A DNA stretch of 64,000 nucleotides from Vicia villosa (Eukaryota; Streptophyta; Magnoliopsida; Fabales; Fabaceae): positions 28,337,915-28,401,914 of the forward strand of contig NC_081186.1 of the NCBI RefSeq assembly GCF_029867415.1. Direction: 5' to 3'. Under the pieces are notes generated by a model that saw nothing but the letters and a program-made list of their open reading frames with translations, was not told the DNA's origin and made no database searches. Positions 23,995 through 35,260 of the stretch are shown in pieces; position 1 is the first letter of the stretch; the number at the start of each line of letters is the position of its first letter. The translations under genes were made by a program, and so were the position numbers.

Positions 23995-24540
23995 CGACTA
24001 ACCTGCATCAGATATAATGTCAGTTGTTGGTGAAGTTGCGTGAGAAGGATTATTACGTTTATTGCACAAAATTCCAGAATAGTGATCAAAAGACTGTACG
24101 CCTACTGGTTCAGCAATGGATTATTAGGAAAACGATGAACAAAGAAAATGAAAAATCAAAATGAACAATGGAATGAATTTTCACCATTTGTTAACAAAGA
24201 CAAAGGAGTTCTAGGAAATTGATTTTGTCTACTGGTTGAAGCTCCATGGTTATGTCTAACCAGTGTTAAATTTTCGCCTAACAAAAAATAAGTACGATTA
24301 ACGTAATTGCGACGACATATAAAATTAAATATTTCAATGCTAAAGTAAACAACATAACACAATATCGAGTTCATGAGCAATCATAAAAAGTTTTGCTTTT
24401 AGTGCTTCATGGGAAAATATTGGTGAATGTACTCCTTTTCCGCGACGATTTGTCTTTCATTAACATTTCCCTCCTTGATCCAACATTAGATGAACCATTT
24501 TCATCCATAGTAATACACTTACAACCAATGCAGCACCGCT
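23995..24540 (-). pseudogene. Possible N-terminal exons of a Helitron Rep/helicase protein
   Basis: Minus-strand peptide pieces include LVRHNHGASTSRQ followed by PRTPLSLLTN (about 24180-24270), and in another frame, after a plausible intron, VGVQSFDHYSGILCNKRNN with a GT donor at about 24003. The 'TPLS-x-LTN/ITN' wording recurs near the N-terminus of plant Helitron helicase-like proteins. A further start-like peptide beginning MDENGSS lies just upstream (about 24500). No Rep HUH motif or helicase domain follows, because the sequence is truncated by about 23870. An RPA-like gene lies on the same strand 1.8 kb upstream, a combination known from plant Helitrons. The assignment rests on a short motif and is tentative. 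Confidence 0.35.
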
Positions 24541-24559
24541 AAGCACCTATTAAAAATAC

Positions 24560-26360
24560 AGCATATAAATTATGTGATGAAAAGGCATAAATGAAACCAT
24601 TTATACGGTGATATATGAAGTAGATTTAAAATACAGTGGTTATGAAATTGTGTGTCATAGACAACCATGTTGTGCTTATAAAACATTAAGCGAGAGACAA
24701 ACAGAAGAATACCTTACATGAGAATGGTTTTGTTGTGGATGTCTGTCATATAGAGATTGCAAGAATAATGTTAGTATAGTATAGTAATAATGCAAGAATA
24801 ATGTGTGTCAACTCAATCATATGGTATAGAAAAAGGTTAGCATATATTTAATGGTTTTTTTATACAATGTATAAACTACAGACTATTTCGAAGAATAATG
24901 TATTGCCCAAGGTAATTAGTTAATCTAACATTGGAATTCGAAAAACAATATTTATTTATCATATCGTATGCTTTATGCTATTCATCAATAACATAATATA
25001 ACATATTATTTATTATTTATATAATCATGAAACAAATAAGCTTTTTGTACTAAATGAAACAATTATATTAATGTATAGTCATTTTGATGTAATAATATAA
25101 TAATAACAAATATAAAAATGACTATTTTAAATACATGACAGGTAAGTATATATAAAATACTATTATTAAAAAAATTATAATAAAAATATTTTTAATTGAA
25201 AAATACATTTCTTTGAATATAAAATTAGTTGTATACAATTGTAGTTGGTTTAGTGACAATTATCACTGTACAATAAGTTGTATATAAAATTAGTCATATA
25301 TAATCACAGATGCAATCGGAAAAAGACTGAAACTACTTTATGACAACAAAAATATATTACTACAAATACGTTTAGAGTATTATTTAGAGTATTACATCAA
25401 ATTTCAAATAGCATGCTATTGCAAATATTATATTTTATGGTTACTCTGACATCTCACAAACAAAAAGAGAGATATAATTCATATACCCGTTACTGTATAT
25501 TTTTTTTTCAAAAAATTACTATCTATTTATTCAATATTAATGAATATATAACTGAGGGTTAAATAATTTATAACACATGATTAGAATTCTAACAATTGCA
25601 AATTTTTCATTTTTATTTCTTAAAAAAATATGACTTTCTTTCATTTAAGATTTTGGTAATTATTAAATATACCATTCAAATACTTGCGCAAAATTTAAAT
25701 TTAAATGGTACATATTCATGAAGTATGGATTATATATATGGGAAGTGAGTAAGTCATATGAAGAAATAAACTAAATGTATAATAAAGATTACCTAAATGA
25801 GTTTGGTTCTTAAATGGCAAATCATTAAAAAATTCATAGTCATATCATATCTGATGTACATTCAAACTACACAACAACAGTTATACATAATCCTAACGAC
25901 TTATTCTTCGTGTATGAATAATCTTGAAATTTATGAGGTATGGTCTTGTTATGGAAACTTCATACAATATACCTTTACTGCCGCATCACATTATAATCTG
26001 CCACAATATTTAAAAAATATTAGAAACATAAACTTAGTAATTCTTTAGTTAGAAAATACAAAAAAGAGGGTATGCATACCTTTAAGGCCATATAAAGAGG
26101 TAATCTTGCTCCTGACTATAAGGGACTGTTGCATAGCTTATAAGGTTTCAAATGAAAAAACATTTTACAATATGATGGCTGCATTCAAAAGAAATAATAG
26201 TAGAAATGTAAACATAATTCAAAGCGAAGTACCTAATTATGGGCTAAACAAATCCCACAAAAAGCCAAATCCAAGAAAAACTAAACAACTCAAAGTGCAT
26301 CAAAGTTTAACAAAACAAAAAATAACAACAATTCAAAAACTATAGTGAATGAACCAAGTC
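24560..26360. other. AT-rich stretch, no feature recognised
   Basis: It is strongly AT-rich with short homopolymer and ATA runs. I find no coding signature, LTR end, inverted repeat or RNA gene. It could be Helitron interior or decayed intergenic DNA. Confidence 0.5.
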
Positions 26361-26362
26361 GA

Positions 26363-29127
26363 CTAATCCTTCTCAATCTTTATGCTTTTCCTAATCCTAG
26401 TGTCGCCTCCATCGATTACTCCAGCAACTTCTCCAATTCCTCTCTTAACAGTAGTGCAATCTGCAGGATCAACTTCATTATGTGCTGAAATAGAACCGTT
26501 GTCTTCACAAATCTCCTCAGCGCCATCATTTTCAAATTTTGAACTCAAATCCCGAGCTACCCTAGCAACCAACTCATTCTGAACATGAGAACCAATGGTA
26601 ATTTCTTCAACACCAGTATTTTTCTAAACGATTTACAATATTAAAGTTAATGATATGAACACGCATCAAAGACTACTAACAAAAAAACAAAAAAAGCAGA
26701 ACTGGTTGAAAAGTATAGCAACCTTCACAATGGAATTCAGATCCTGAATTGCACCAGCAAACATTTCACTTTGAACCACACCAACTGTCAAATCATCATC
26801 AATAGATTTCTAAAACAGATAATAATTGCACTTTTAATCAATTAGGGTTAATAGCCATCTACCCCCTACCATATATGCGAGTTTTGATTTACCCCCTTTA
26901 AAAAAAGTTTTGGATCACCCCCTTATAATTTTTGGGCACCCCCCTAAGCATGTAAAAACCTGGGGGGTAAATAAAAAAATATTTTACAGGGGGGTAATTT
27001 TTCCTCTTAGGAGGCAAAAGGCTTAGAATTTTAAAATTATAGGGGGGTAATCCAAAACTTTTTTTAAAAGGGGGGTATATAAAAACTCGCCTATATGGTA
27101 GGGGGTAAATGCCTATTAACCCAATCAGTTATATGAACAAACATGAAAGGGACATGTTACACAAAAAAATAAACTAACATGAAAGAGAGTATTATCGACC
27201 TTTGCAACAGATTTGAACTTTGAAATTATATCTTTGTCAGCACAAACTTTTTTCACGCGAAAAGACTTTTCATGTCTAGAGCTCACATCATTTTTACATC
27301 TATCTTAAACAAAAATGTTTGATCAACAAAACCACCAATCACTTTAGGCAAAATTGTTGGCTCTTCTTCCTAAAAAACATATTTTGAAGTATTGTTACTA
27401 TCAAATAATATTTTGATTATAATGACAGTTGATAATATGTAAAAATTGTTTTCTTTATAAATACTCACCGGTCCATTTCAGCAATCAAATCATAACATGT
27501 CATTTTGGTCAGAAAATAACAATCGCGATCCAAAAGCACAAAAGTAGAAGAATCAGTTTCATCAATTACTCTGAGTTTGACACGGAACCTACATATTTAC
27601 CAAAGTGGGAAAATTAAATATTAAATATTTGTTAAACAAAGAAATTAGCCATGAATATTTGAAACAATTGAAAAAATTTACAATTAAACACCTTGGGACA
27701 ATTGGCCAAATATGCTTGTTACACTTTGGGCAGAACAACCTTTTGGAATCCACAACAACACCCTTGTTGCACACACATGTAGCATGCCACCAATACCATG
27801 TTTGATCGTGCCTAACACAACACAAACCATATTTTGTAGACATGATAAACCAAATAACAATGTCAAATAAACCTATAATATAATAAGCATGTAACGAAGC
27901 ATATGAATGAAATAAAAGTAAAATGCAAATTACATCTTGACAGTCTTTTAGTTCTTCTATTGTTTTGCATTGAATCAGATTTAAAAAATCTTCTTCTAAA
28001 CTCATCTCAGAAGCATCCTTCATATAACTAACTGGTTGAGTAGGCGATCCAATGTTATCGCTGATAATAAAGAAAAAAGTAGTAATCAATTATCAGCATT
28101 CAGAAAATTCAGAAGACTTAATTATACAAATTGAATAGATATGTGAATCTAAAAAGTATTTACTTCAGTTTTAAATAATCTGCCTCGGGTGTTTTTGGGT
28201 TGAACAATAGTTTGCTACAGTTCATTGCATTCTGCATCTGGATTTTTCCATTATACAATTTGACTTTCGGATACTGAGCAAGAACAACAATAGTGTCGGT
28301 GTTACCAAATTTGAGGTATGCATCAAGTTCATCAACATATGGTCCAAACAGTGTACAGTCAAGCTTCATCCTACACAAAACCAATTAATTCAAAAGTTAT
28401 TGGACTGTAACTCTAACTGCATATAAAAGTATATAAGTTTTTTATCATATAACTTAACCATCGGATAGTAACTCAATAACCTTAAACTTAGTAGTTACAC
28501 CATTCCTTTCATAGACCCTTTCACGTCCAACAGCAGACAAAATGGCCACAACATCTATTACATAAATTAGACATATTAGATTACGATATAATTGAATAAG
28601 AACGAAAATTTAAAATAATACAAAAAAATAGAATTTTTTTTGAAGTAAATAAAAGTTTTACCAATAAGTAGTCCATATCAATTTTCCCAACTATTTCTTG
28701 GAAGGACACAAATGAGTAAGGGGATACTATTATAAGATCATCACCAATTTCTGTAACCACAGTAGAACTGTGCAAATTCAACTTGAATTGGATTTTCGTG
28801 GTCCTATACCCTCCAGTATTAGCGGCAACCCCAAAATATTGAAAATTATAAACAATACCCTCATGAATCTTATTCTCAAATCGAGACAGCAGAGCCTTAT
28901 GAACAGAAGCTTGTATCTTGAAACCCTATAATAATATGCAAAGAAAAAAATATAAATCAAACAACAACAACAACCTTCTCATCCATTAGAACCATCTCCA
29001 TCGCATAATACTTTTGTTTCGAATTCATGTCTAGCACAAACCACATTGAATAACTCGAACAAAAACATCTCATGATTCTTTTGCTGGTGTGATTTCAGAA
29101 ACAAAATCGCGTCTTGCGGTGGCCATC
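26363..29127 (-). pseudogene. Replication protein A 70-kDa DNA-binding-subunit-like gene, multi-exon, disrupted
   Basis: The RPA large subunit binds single-stranded DNA through OB folds. Exon-like pieces in order on the minus strand: MATARRDFVSEI at 29127; WFVLDMNSKQKYYAMEM (about 29000); GFKIQASVHKALLSRFENKI to SFQEIVGKID (about 28926-28660); DVVAILSAVGRERVYERNG (about 28550); LDCTLFGPYVDELDAYL (28372-28163); EEDFLNLIQCKTIEELKDC (about 28062-27935); a zinc-ribbon-like C..C...CPKC (about 27770); KLRVIDETDSSTFVLLDRD (about 27560); PKVIGGFVDQTFLFKIDV (about 27350); and a charged tail ending KSIKIEKD (26363). Introns have GT/AG ends where I checked. It is broken: a stop replaces the conserved W near codon 19, there is a frameshift shortly after, and another follows FKIDV. 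Such genes are common as Helitron cargo and as small families in plants. The upstream 29128-29569 shows nothing recognisable. Confidence 0.75.
26845..27122. mobile_element. MITE with long inverted repeats, probably Mutator-type (278 bp)
   Basis: The ends GGGTTAATAGCCAT and, inverted, GGGTTAATAGGCAT start terminal inverted repeats of more than 80 bp that share CCCCCTACCATAT and AAAGTTTTGGAT. The flanks AATCAATTA (26836-26844) and AATCAGTTA (27123-27131) are a 9-bp target duplication with one mismatch, typical of the Mutator superfamily. It sits inside an intron of the RPA-like pseudogene and has no coding capacity. Confidence 0.8.
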
Positions 29128-29879
29128 GTAAAATAACGGAAAATCGTAAGGGTTCAAAAGGGATGATGAATTGGAGATGAGATATGTCATATTTATACAT
29201 GTAGAATAAGCAAGTAATACAAAAAGTTGAAAGAATAAACCTTCAAATTAACATTGATGATGCGCTGATTAGATTTTGGGAGATGAGAAACCAGCATTCA
29301 AGTAATTGCATCGTGAATGCAATTGAAGATCAACCGTCGCACAATTAGGATTGATTAAAATTTTTGAGAAAACTAATTTGAAATTGGTTAAGGATAGGGA
29401 AAGATTCTTGAAAGTGTAATAAATTTGGACTACTATTGTGTGTGAAAATTGAAAAAATTGGGAAAGGAGAAATGTATATGAAACGACATGTGCATTGAAA
29501 CTGAACAAAATAGGGAAAGGGGTAATGTATCCTAATTTACGTTTACATTGAAGATTTATGGGATGTTACGTGGAAATAAAATAATAAATAAAAACCAAAA
29601 TTAAGTAATTAATACAAAAATAGAAAAATTTCTTAAAATAGAAACTTTGAAAATAGCATGGCACCTAGAATAATGACACTTGGCAAAGTTATCAAAGTTC
29701 TCATCTTGCTATTTTCTATTGTATGATTCAAACACAAACAAAAACAAAAAATCTAAGCAGGGAAACAATGAGCATACCATGGTAATTCAAATCAAACAAA
29801 GAGGATGGTTATAACAACCATGAAGAAGAGATTCAGAAAAGAAAATGAACCGACTCCGAAAGTTCTCATAGGTGTCGAA

Positions 29880-32100
29880 TGTAACACCCTTCTAAACCCC
29901 CGCGAAATATAAAATAATTTCATAGTAAAACATGTAAAAAGGATGATACAAATCCTTAAATAAAATAAAATATATATTTGTCATCCTTTTTCCGAGGAAC
30001 ATTATCACATATTTCAACCAAACATGTTTAACACAGCGGAATAAAATCTCATAATTGGATAATGTAAACATCTATCATCATCACTAAAAATCATCATCTC
30101 AATCAAATAAAATTATCCAAACCAATAAAATAAGAGTTTACAAAAATAACTCTAAAAAACGTTCCCCAGTGTTACGAGACCAGAGCATGATACCGACACG
30201 ACTGAACTAAAATGGATTAACTCTACGAGCTATCCTCACCAAGTATAATTGCTGCTACTCCTCAATATGAAAAAATGGTCAATAGTAAGGGGGAGACATA
30301 TCACAATTAAACTATATTATTAGTTCATAACGACAAAATATCATAAGCAGATTATTCACCCAACTGCAACATATTTAGATTTTTAGATTATTCATCAATA
30401 GTTACGAAAATATAACCAAATACATCACCACGAAATAACACTGGAAATCTTCCAATCATGTTATAACAACACATATGCAAATGCACTGACACTATGCACG
30501 TGGTACCAATCATGGGATTAACCCATCTCACCGATCCCCTACCAACAGGATACGGCTACTCTCACTCACTAATTCCACACAATGGGAATTAGCTACTGCT
30601 GATCCAACCCCACCAGGATACAACCACAAATATGATTATGAATGCATGCACCACCTTAACAATAATAATCATCAACACCAATTAATATGAATAATCATTA
30701 TCATATTTCATCTCATCGAAGCAACACTAAATAATGCATTCATATTTCAACATCGTTCAACCAATCATATTATGCATAAATAGCAAATAACACAACATCA
30801 GCAGAGCAAATACATTGCTACAACACCACCGCATTATCACATTCATCAATAGCATTTATCAATTACCAATGACATATTGCATACAAGACAATCAATGTCA
30901 TTCTCAACAACCACCAAAGACAACATATACATTTGATAAATTTAAGCAGCATGTATACACACAATTACCACAACATATGCAAATAAGAATTATCCATATA
31001 ATCTTAACATTTAAGCATATCACCATAATTCAACATATCAAAATATCCACCACTTGTACAACATACATTCATCATATAAAAATCACAACAATACATAAAA
31101 TTAGCATTCATCAATTCCATGCATCACAACTAGCACATAGTACACAATACCAATACATGTTATACTCAAATAACCTTAATACATGGCATACACATATACA
31201 ATTACATGGCATTTCCACAAACACATAATTATTAAATAATATAATTTTAATCAATTTATTTTCATCATAAAGAGCATTTCGTTAGCTTTCCAACGCTTTG
31301 AATGGGGACCCAAATGGAGTTACGGTTCAAAAGTTATGAACATTTGAAGTTCAGCAAAAACTGTTAGGCCCAGCCGTAACTGGGTACGGCATGGCTGGTA
31401 ACCGGTTACGCCGTGTTAAAAAGTCCAGAAACACCATTTTTCGAGTGGTAATCGCGTACATATATACCGTAATTGGTTACCACTGTAACAGAACCAAAAA
31501 AATCCCCTTTTTGACAGCATTTAATCTTCCCAACTCAACCCAAAACATACCCAAACATTTATATCATCAAAACACTGCCAAATTCGACATTCTAACACAT
31601 TCCTAACATGCTTGGAGTTTATCTAACATCAAGTATGTTCCATAATCAACAATTTCATCACAATCCTCCAAATTACCCTATAGGTTTCAAAACCCCAAAA
31701 TCTAACATACAATCAATTGAGATAAATAATATACTAAATCAATTTTATCATTCCCAAAATGATAATATAGGCTAAAAGGATTAGTCACCCCTTAACTTAG
31801 CCAAGAACCTTGAGAGCTTCCTCTTCCTCTTCCTCTGATTTCACGTACCTTGAGTTCTCCTCTTTTTCTCCTCTTTGGCTTTCTATTTCCTTTCTTTCCC
31901 AAATTCCTTATTTTATGAAAATAACAATTAACTTAGTAAAAAGGCCTACTCAATAACACCTCCCCTTTACTAATCACCATCTTGGCCCATTCACTCTTTT
32001 TTTCATAATATTTCCCAATAATTCACCAAAATGCCAAATAATCCAAATAAATAACTTAAATTCCAATTAAATTAAATAATGAAAATTATGGGGTGTTACA
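29880..32100 (-). mobile_element. Solo LTR of a Tekay-like family (2221 bp)
   Basis: The ends (plus view) are TGTAACACCC...GGGGTGTTACA with a perfect 5-bp target duplication TCGAA (29875-29879 and 32101-32105). It is related to but distinct from the LTRs at 7294-15678, sharing the CCCAGTGTTAC and GTGGTACCAA blocks. It has no primer site, no polypurine tract and no internal region, so it is a product of LTR-LTR recombination. Its middle carries a cluster of GTAACCGGTTAC-like palindromes (about 31375-31485). Confidence 0.9.
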
Positions 32101-32635
32101 TCGAATCCACAGTAATCCCGATCCCTTTTCTACTTCTGGAATTTGGTTCTTCTTCTTCTATCTGCATGGCTTTGTTGTGCGAGTGTCGGCGTCGCTGAGT
32201 TTTGATGTAGGCTGTTTAATATGCGTCGATTGCATATGGCGATTAAAATATGTCATCGTGCAATTTGCGTGACGTTGTTAGTGCGTTCTCTGGAGATGTA
32301 CCGAAGGAACGACTTGTTGCAGATCCGCTTCCAGAGATTGTAGCTAGTTTCGATGCAGTTATTCTGCAGAGGTATGCATAATGTTTTTCGTGTGTGATGT
32401 GAAGATTGTTACGATGCTGAAATTTGTTGACACTTTGTTTGCAGGTTCGAAGGAAAATCAAGATCGGTGTTGCAATGTTTATTAACATTGAAATTATTTG
32501 GTGGTAATATTTTGTGAGGTTTTGATATGTAGATGTGAAGGTTTGATCAAGTTGCGGAGGAGAAATCTTCAGGTTTCAAATAGGCAACATAACAATATCA
32601 TTTTCTCCCCCTTTTTCTTTTGTACTGAGGCACAT

Positions 32636-32643
32636 TATTTATA
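32636..32643 (-). promoter_or_regulatory. TATA box of the Tat/Ogre-related LTR
   Basis: The minus strand reads TATAAATA in the context GTCTATAAATAATG, about 835 bp into the LTR once the Mutator-type insert is removed. Confidence 0.5.
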
Positions 32644-33000
32644 GACATGAGGATGAAACTTTTGATGAAAAAGTAGGAGGGAAAATCAGTTAGGATGTGA
32701 AGAAGTTTTTTTTATTTTATGAAAATTTGAAAATTTTGGAGAATCAGATCTTGATCCGTGTGAAGCCATTTGAACAAATTAGGACCATTGATTATGTTAA
32801 ATAGATGGTGAGATTGAAAACTTTGGATGAAGTTTGGAATTTTGAATTTTTATTGAAGCCGTATTGAAATGTGTACTGAAATCGTGTGAGTGAGCTGTAG
32901 AAATCGTGAACACCCTTCAAAGTGGGGTCCTTGCATACCCTTTTCCACCTTATATATTTGGTAACGAAAAAAAGGAAAAGAAAAAGTATAATAATAATAG

Positions 33001-33723
33001 GAGTGAAGATCCATTTTGGTCCCTCACAAATATTACACGAGTCAAATTAGTCATTCACAATAAAATTGACCCAATTTAATCCCTTACAAAATTTAACCGG
33101 ATCATATAAGTCCTTCTGTTAATATTTTTTCAAACTAGTTTTTTCCTAGTTTTAAACCGTGACTGGATTGCCACGTTGGATTTTATTTTATTTTCATTTT
33201 TAAAATTTTTATTTTTAATTTCATTTTTAAACAATAGTCACTTTGTTTTATTTTCTAGTTGTAAATGATAGTCACTTTATTAACGATAGAAATTGATTTG
33301 TCTAGTGGTAAAGTGAAAATTATTTAACTTGAAGGGACTTGGATTTGAGACCTCATAGATAAAAATTTATGTATAAAATTTGTAGAAATCATGAAAATTA
33401 CTTATTTAAAAATTACTTTATAAGAAATAATTTTGGTTTTTTTGATATTATTCATTGATAACTGTTTAAAAATGAAATTAAATATAAAAATTAATTTAGT
33501 ATTTAAAAAATATAAAAAATCCAACGTGTCAGTCCAGTCAGGGTTTAAAAGTATGAAAAGAACCGGTTTAGAAGTAGGAAAAAACCGATTTGAGAAAAAT
33601 ATTAGCAGAAGGACTAATATGATCCGGTTAAATTTTGTAAGGGATTAAGTTGGGTCAATTTTTTTGTGAGGGACTAATTTGACTCGTGTAATATTTGTGA
33701 GGGACCAAAATGGGTCTTCACTC
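33001..33723. mobile_element. Non-autonomous Mutator-type (MULE) element with about 190-bp inverted repeats
   Basis: Terminal inverted repeats run from 33001 (GAGTGAAGATCCATTTTGG) to about 33185 and from about 33530 to 33723, with high similarity. The 9-bp target duplication TAATAATAG is perfect (32992-33000 and 33724-33732). The 350-bp centre is AT-rich without a gene. Long repeats plus a 9-bp duplication are the signature of MULEs. It lies inside an old LTR. Confidence 0.9.
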
Positions 33724-34559
33724 TAATAATAGAAGAACAAAGAAAAAGGGTTAGTAATAAACTAAAAATGTAAAAAAAGAATAATAAAAGAATAAAAAAG
33801 GAAAGATTTTATATTAAAAATTAATTAAAATTTAATAATAATTCAAATTAAAAAGATATCTCAAATTTGAATTAAAATTAAGTTAAAACTAAAAATTAAT
33901 ATAAAATCATGGTATATATATTTTTTAGATTTTTTGAATAAGGAATAAGAGTACGAAATTAAAACAAATATAATGTAACCTTAATCCTCAAATCGGAATG
34001 GACTTGAAATGTTGACTTTTGGATCAAATTGCTTCGAATGATCTCGCACATCTTGATATTCTCGATCCAGTCCTGTCTTACAAAAAAACAAAAGAGAAAC
34101 AAGACATATTTTTGCACTTTTGATTTAGGGGTTGGTAAACATAAAGCATAACCTCATGAAATACAATAATGCGAATAAAATGTTAGGGAAAAAATCAGGG
34201 TGCAATAGTTTCCCCTATTTAAGTTTCTTCTATCAGGAGATAAGAAAGTTGAAAACTTCATCTCAACAAGATAGGAGGTAATTAAATACAAACAAACCTG
34301 ATTTTTTTCTCTAAGATGCCTTGACATAATATGATATGCATGAACTCTTTTTTTTTATATGATATGATATGAGATAGACTCGAATCTCTGTAGGGGATAT
34401 AGCGCCACGAGAGATAAATTGTTGTTGGAGAAGGTTAGAAAAGGGAGAAGAACTTTGGAGGGGAATAATAACAAGAACGAGTGATAGACTCGAATGAAAG
34501 AGACAGTTGGGGAAAAATCCAGATAGGGCTCACTAAGGAGAAAACTTCTAGAGATTGAT

Positions 34560-35260
34560 TAAGGAATGTACTGCCGAGATTCAACCGAGGAGATACCTTC
34601 TGCCAAGGTCTACTTGAAATGTTCTCCCGAGATTAACTAGGAAATGTATTCAAAATGAATTTTTTACAGTATACTGGCGAGACTTGTTGAGAAATACCTA
34701 CTGCTGAGGTCTTATGAATAATCTTTTACCGAGATCAAACAGGAAAACTATTCAAAAAGAACTTGTTGTGGAGTCTACTATCGAGATTTGCTAGAAAATA
34801 CCTGCTGCCGAGGTCTTCTGAATAATCTTCTACCAAGATCAATCAGGGAAAGTTTTCATAAGGAACTGTAGTACATTCTACTGCCGAGACTTGTTTGAGA
34901 AATACCTCCTGCCGAGATCTTTTGAATAATCTTCCGCCGAGATCAAACATGAAATATAATCAAAAGGAACTTATTGCGGAGTCTACTACTGAGACTTGCT
35001 GGGAAATACCTAATGCCGAGGTCTTCTAAATAATCTTCTGCCGAGATCAAACAGGGGAATCTACTGCTGAGATTCAAAGATATAATATCTACTGCCGAGG
35101 TCTGCTGGAAAAATCTTCTTCCGAGATCAACTAGGGGAATCTACTGCCAAGGTTCAAAAAAATAATACCTACTGATGAGGTCTTCTGAATGATCTACTGT
35201 CGTGATCAATTAGGAAATATCTGTTATCAAGTAATCTTCTGCCGAGATTTACTGAAGAAA
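34560..35260 (-). repeat. Degenerate tandem repeats with CTGCCGAGA core
   Basis: About 15-20 diverged units contain the words CTACTGCCGAGAT, GAAATACC and GAATAATCTTC. They form a three-part pattern of roughly 115-120 bp (for example from 34860 to about 35070). It lies in the region between coding part and 3' LTR, where the Tat element at 58-60 kb also has short tandem repeats. Confidence 0.65.

Larger units (their letters stand above)
29570..34207 (-). mobile_element. 3' LTR of a Tat/Ogre-related element, with two insertions inside
   Basis: On the minus strand it starts at 34207 with TATTGCACCCTG, probably a decayed TGTTGCACCC, directly after the polypurine run AATAGGGGAAAC. A TATA box is at 32636. 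A Mutator-type element (33001-33723) and a 2.2-kb solo LTR (29880-32100) are inserted in it. Net length is about 1.7 kb or more. The right-hand (sense-downstream) end near 29570 is only where I lose the signal, not a proven terminus. It belongs to the pol-less element whose body lies at 34208-36388 and 50551-52461. Confidence 0.55.

Noticed and set aside
25797..26345. Two plus frames of 79-83 codons
   Set aside because: AT-rich composition, no family, no support from context.
30815..31228. 137-codon plus frame rich in I, H, T and Q
   Set aside because: Antisense to the solo LTR 29880-32100. Composition reflects CAT/ATA-rich repeat sequence.
29820..32198. 50-codon frame that would read across the solo LTR insertion site if the insert were removed
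   Set aside because: Short, no family, and also antisense inside the same LTR. Likely chance.
32250..32517. Plus-strand two-exon gene candidate (ATG at 32250, GT donor at 32372, AG acceptor before 32445, 64 aa)
   Set aside because: It lies antisense within an LTR: on the minus strand a TATA box (32636) and polypurine-linked LTR start (34207) explain the region. No recognisable protein family.
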